NCBI GenBank assembly: GCA_031280065.1
Contig: JAITHH010000296.1
Location: 1-5,164 of the forward strand
Direction of reading: 5' to 3'
Length of the DNA stretch: 5,164 nucleotides
From: Treponema sp.
GTDB lineage: Bacteria > Spirochaetota > Spirochaetia > Treponematales > Breznakiellaceae
The first letter of the stretch is position 1, and each line of letters starts with the position of its first letter. The notes under the pieces were generated by a model, which was not told the origin of the DNA, searched no databases, and saw only the letters and a list, made by a program, of their open reading frames with translations. Positions 5,062 to 5,164 of this stretch are shown here, in pieces. The translations under genes and the position numbers were made by a program.

Positions 5062-5164
5062 TCAAGAAAAAAGAAACCGGTCCATTTCCCCCAGGATGCC
5101 GCTCAACTCGCCAAAGCTGGTCCGGGTTTCCGGGAGCGAGCGCAGAAAGAATTCCCCGTAGCGT
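5062..5164 (-). CDS. C-terminal end of an unrecognised protein (cut by window edge)
   Basis: The minus strand has an open frame from the window edge to a TGA at 5064-5062, giving the last 33 residues of a protein: RYGEFFLRSLPETR, then TSFGELSGILGEMDRFLFS. The composition (amphipathic, Leu/Phe/Glu rich, no low-complexity runs) looks like real coding sequence, and a hairpin about 50 bases beyond the stop (4996-5012) is consistent with a gene end. I do not recognise the family. The other two minus-strand frames were not used because this one has the most protein-like residues. It converges on argC. Confidence 0.45.
   Translation of the reverse strand, partial: RYGEFFLRSLPETRTSFGELSGILGEMDRFLFS

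Overview
The window looks like a moderately GC-rich bacterial chromosome, most probably a spirochaete of the Treponema group. This is inferred from family-level resemblance: an OmpA-family protein with a GHTA motif, a long phosphofructokinase with GGNGT and PKTIDND motifs, a type 2 (short) ArgC, and remnants of a YjfF-like sugar permease and an Rpn-type nuclease. No database search was possible, so the taxon is a guess.

Layout from left to right. The minus strand carries the first 105 codons of transketolase (1-317), cut by the window edge. Next is a stretch of about 570 bases without an intact gene (318-891). It holds a plus-strand fragment of a sugar ABC-transporter permease and then a cluster of GC-rich perfect hairpins. 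The minus strand then carries 6-phosphofructokinase (892-2007), a secreted OmpA-family protein (2110-3423) and, overlapping the start of the latter by 4 bases, a shortened Rpn-family nuclease remnant (3420-3764). A divergent promoter region (about 3765-3912) leads to argC on the plus strand (3913-4824). A GC-rich hairpin follows argC, then about 200 bases with no convincing gene, and finally the last 33 codons of an unrecognised minus-strand gene (5062 to the edge).

Phosphofructokinase and transketolase are central-carbon enzymes on the same strand and share fructose 6-phosphate as a metabolite. The debris and hairpins between them, and a ribosome-binding site directly before transketolase, suggest separate transcription. 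ArgC performs the third step of arginine/ornithine synthesis and stands alone here. The OmpA-family protein is a predicted cell-envelope protein.

I found no convincing undescribed system. The points that merit a second look are the two decayed genes, the cluster of intergenic hairpins and its relative after argC, the -10-like box immediately before the phosphofructokinase start, and motif substitutions in phosphofructokinase (Asp to Asn) and in the OmpA domain (Asp to Ala).
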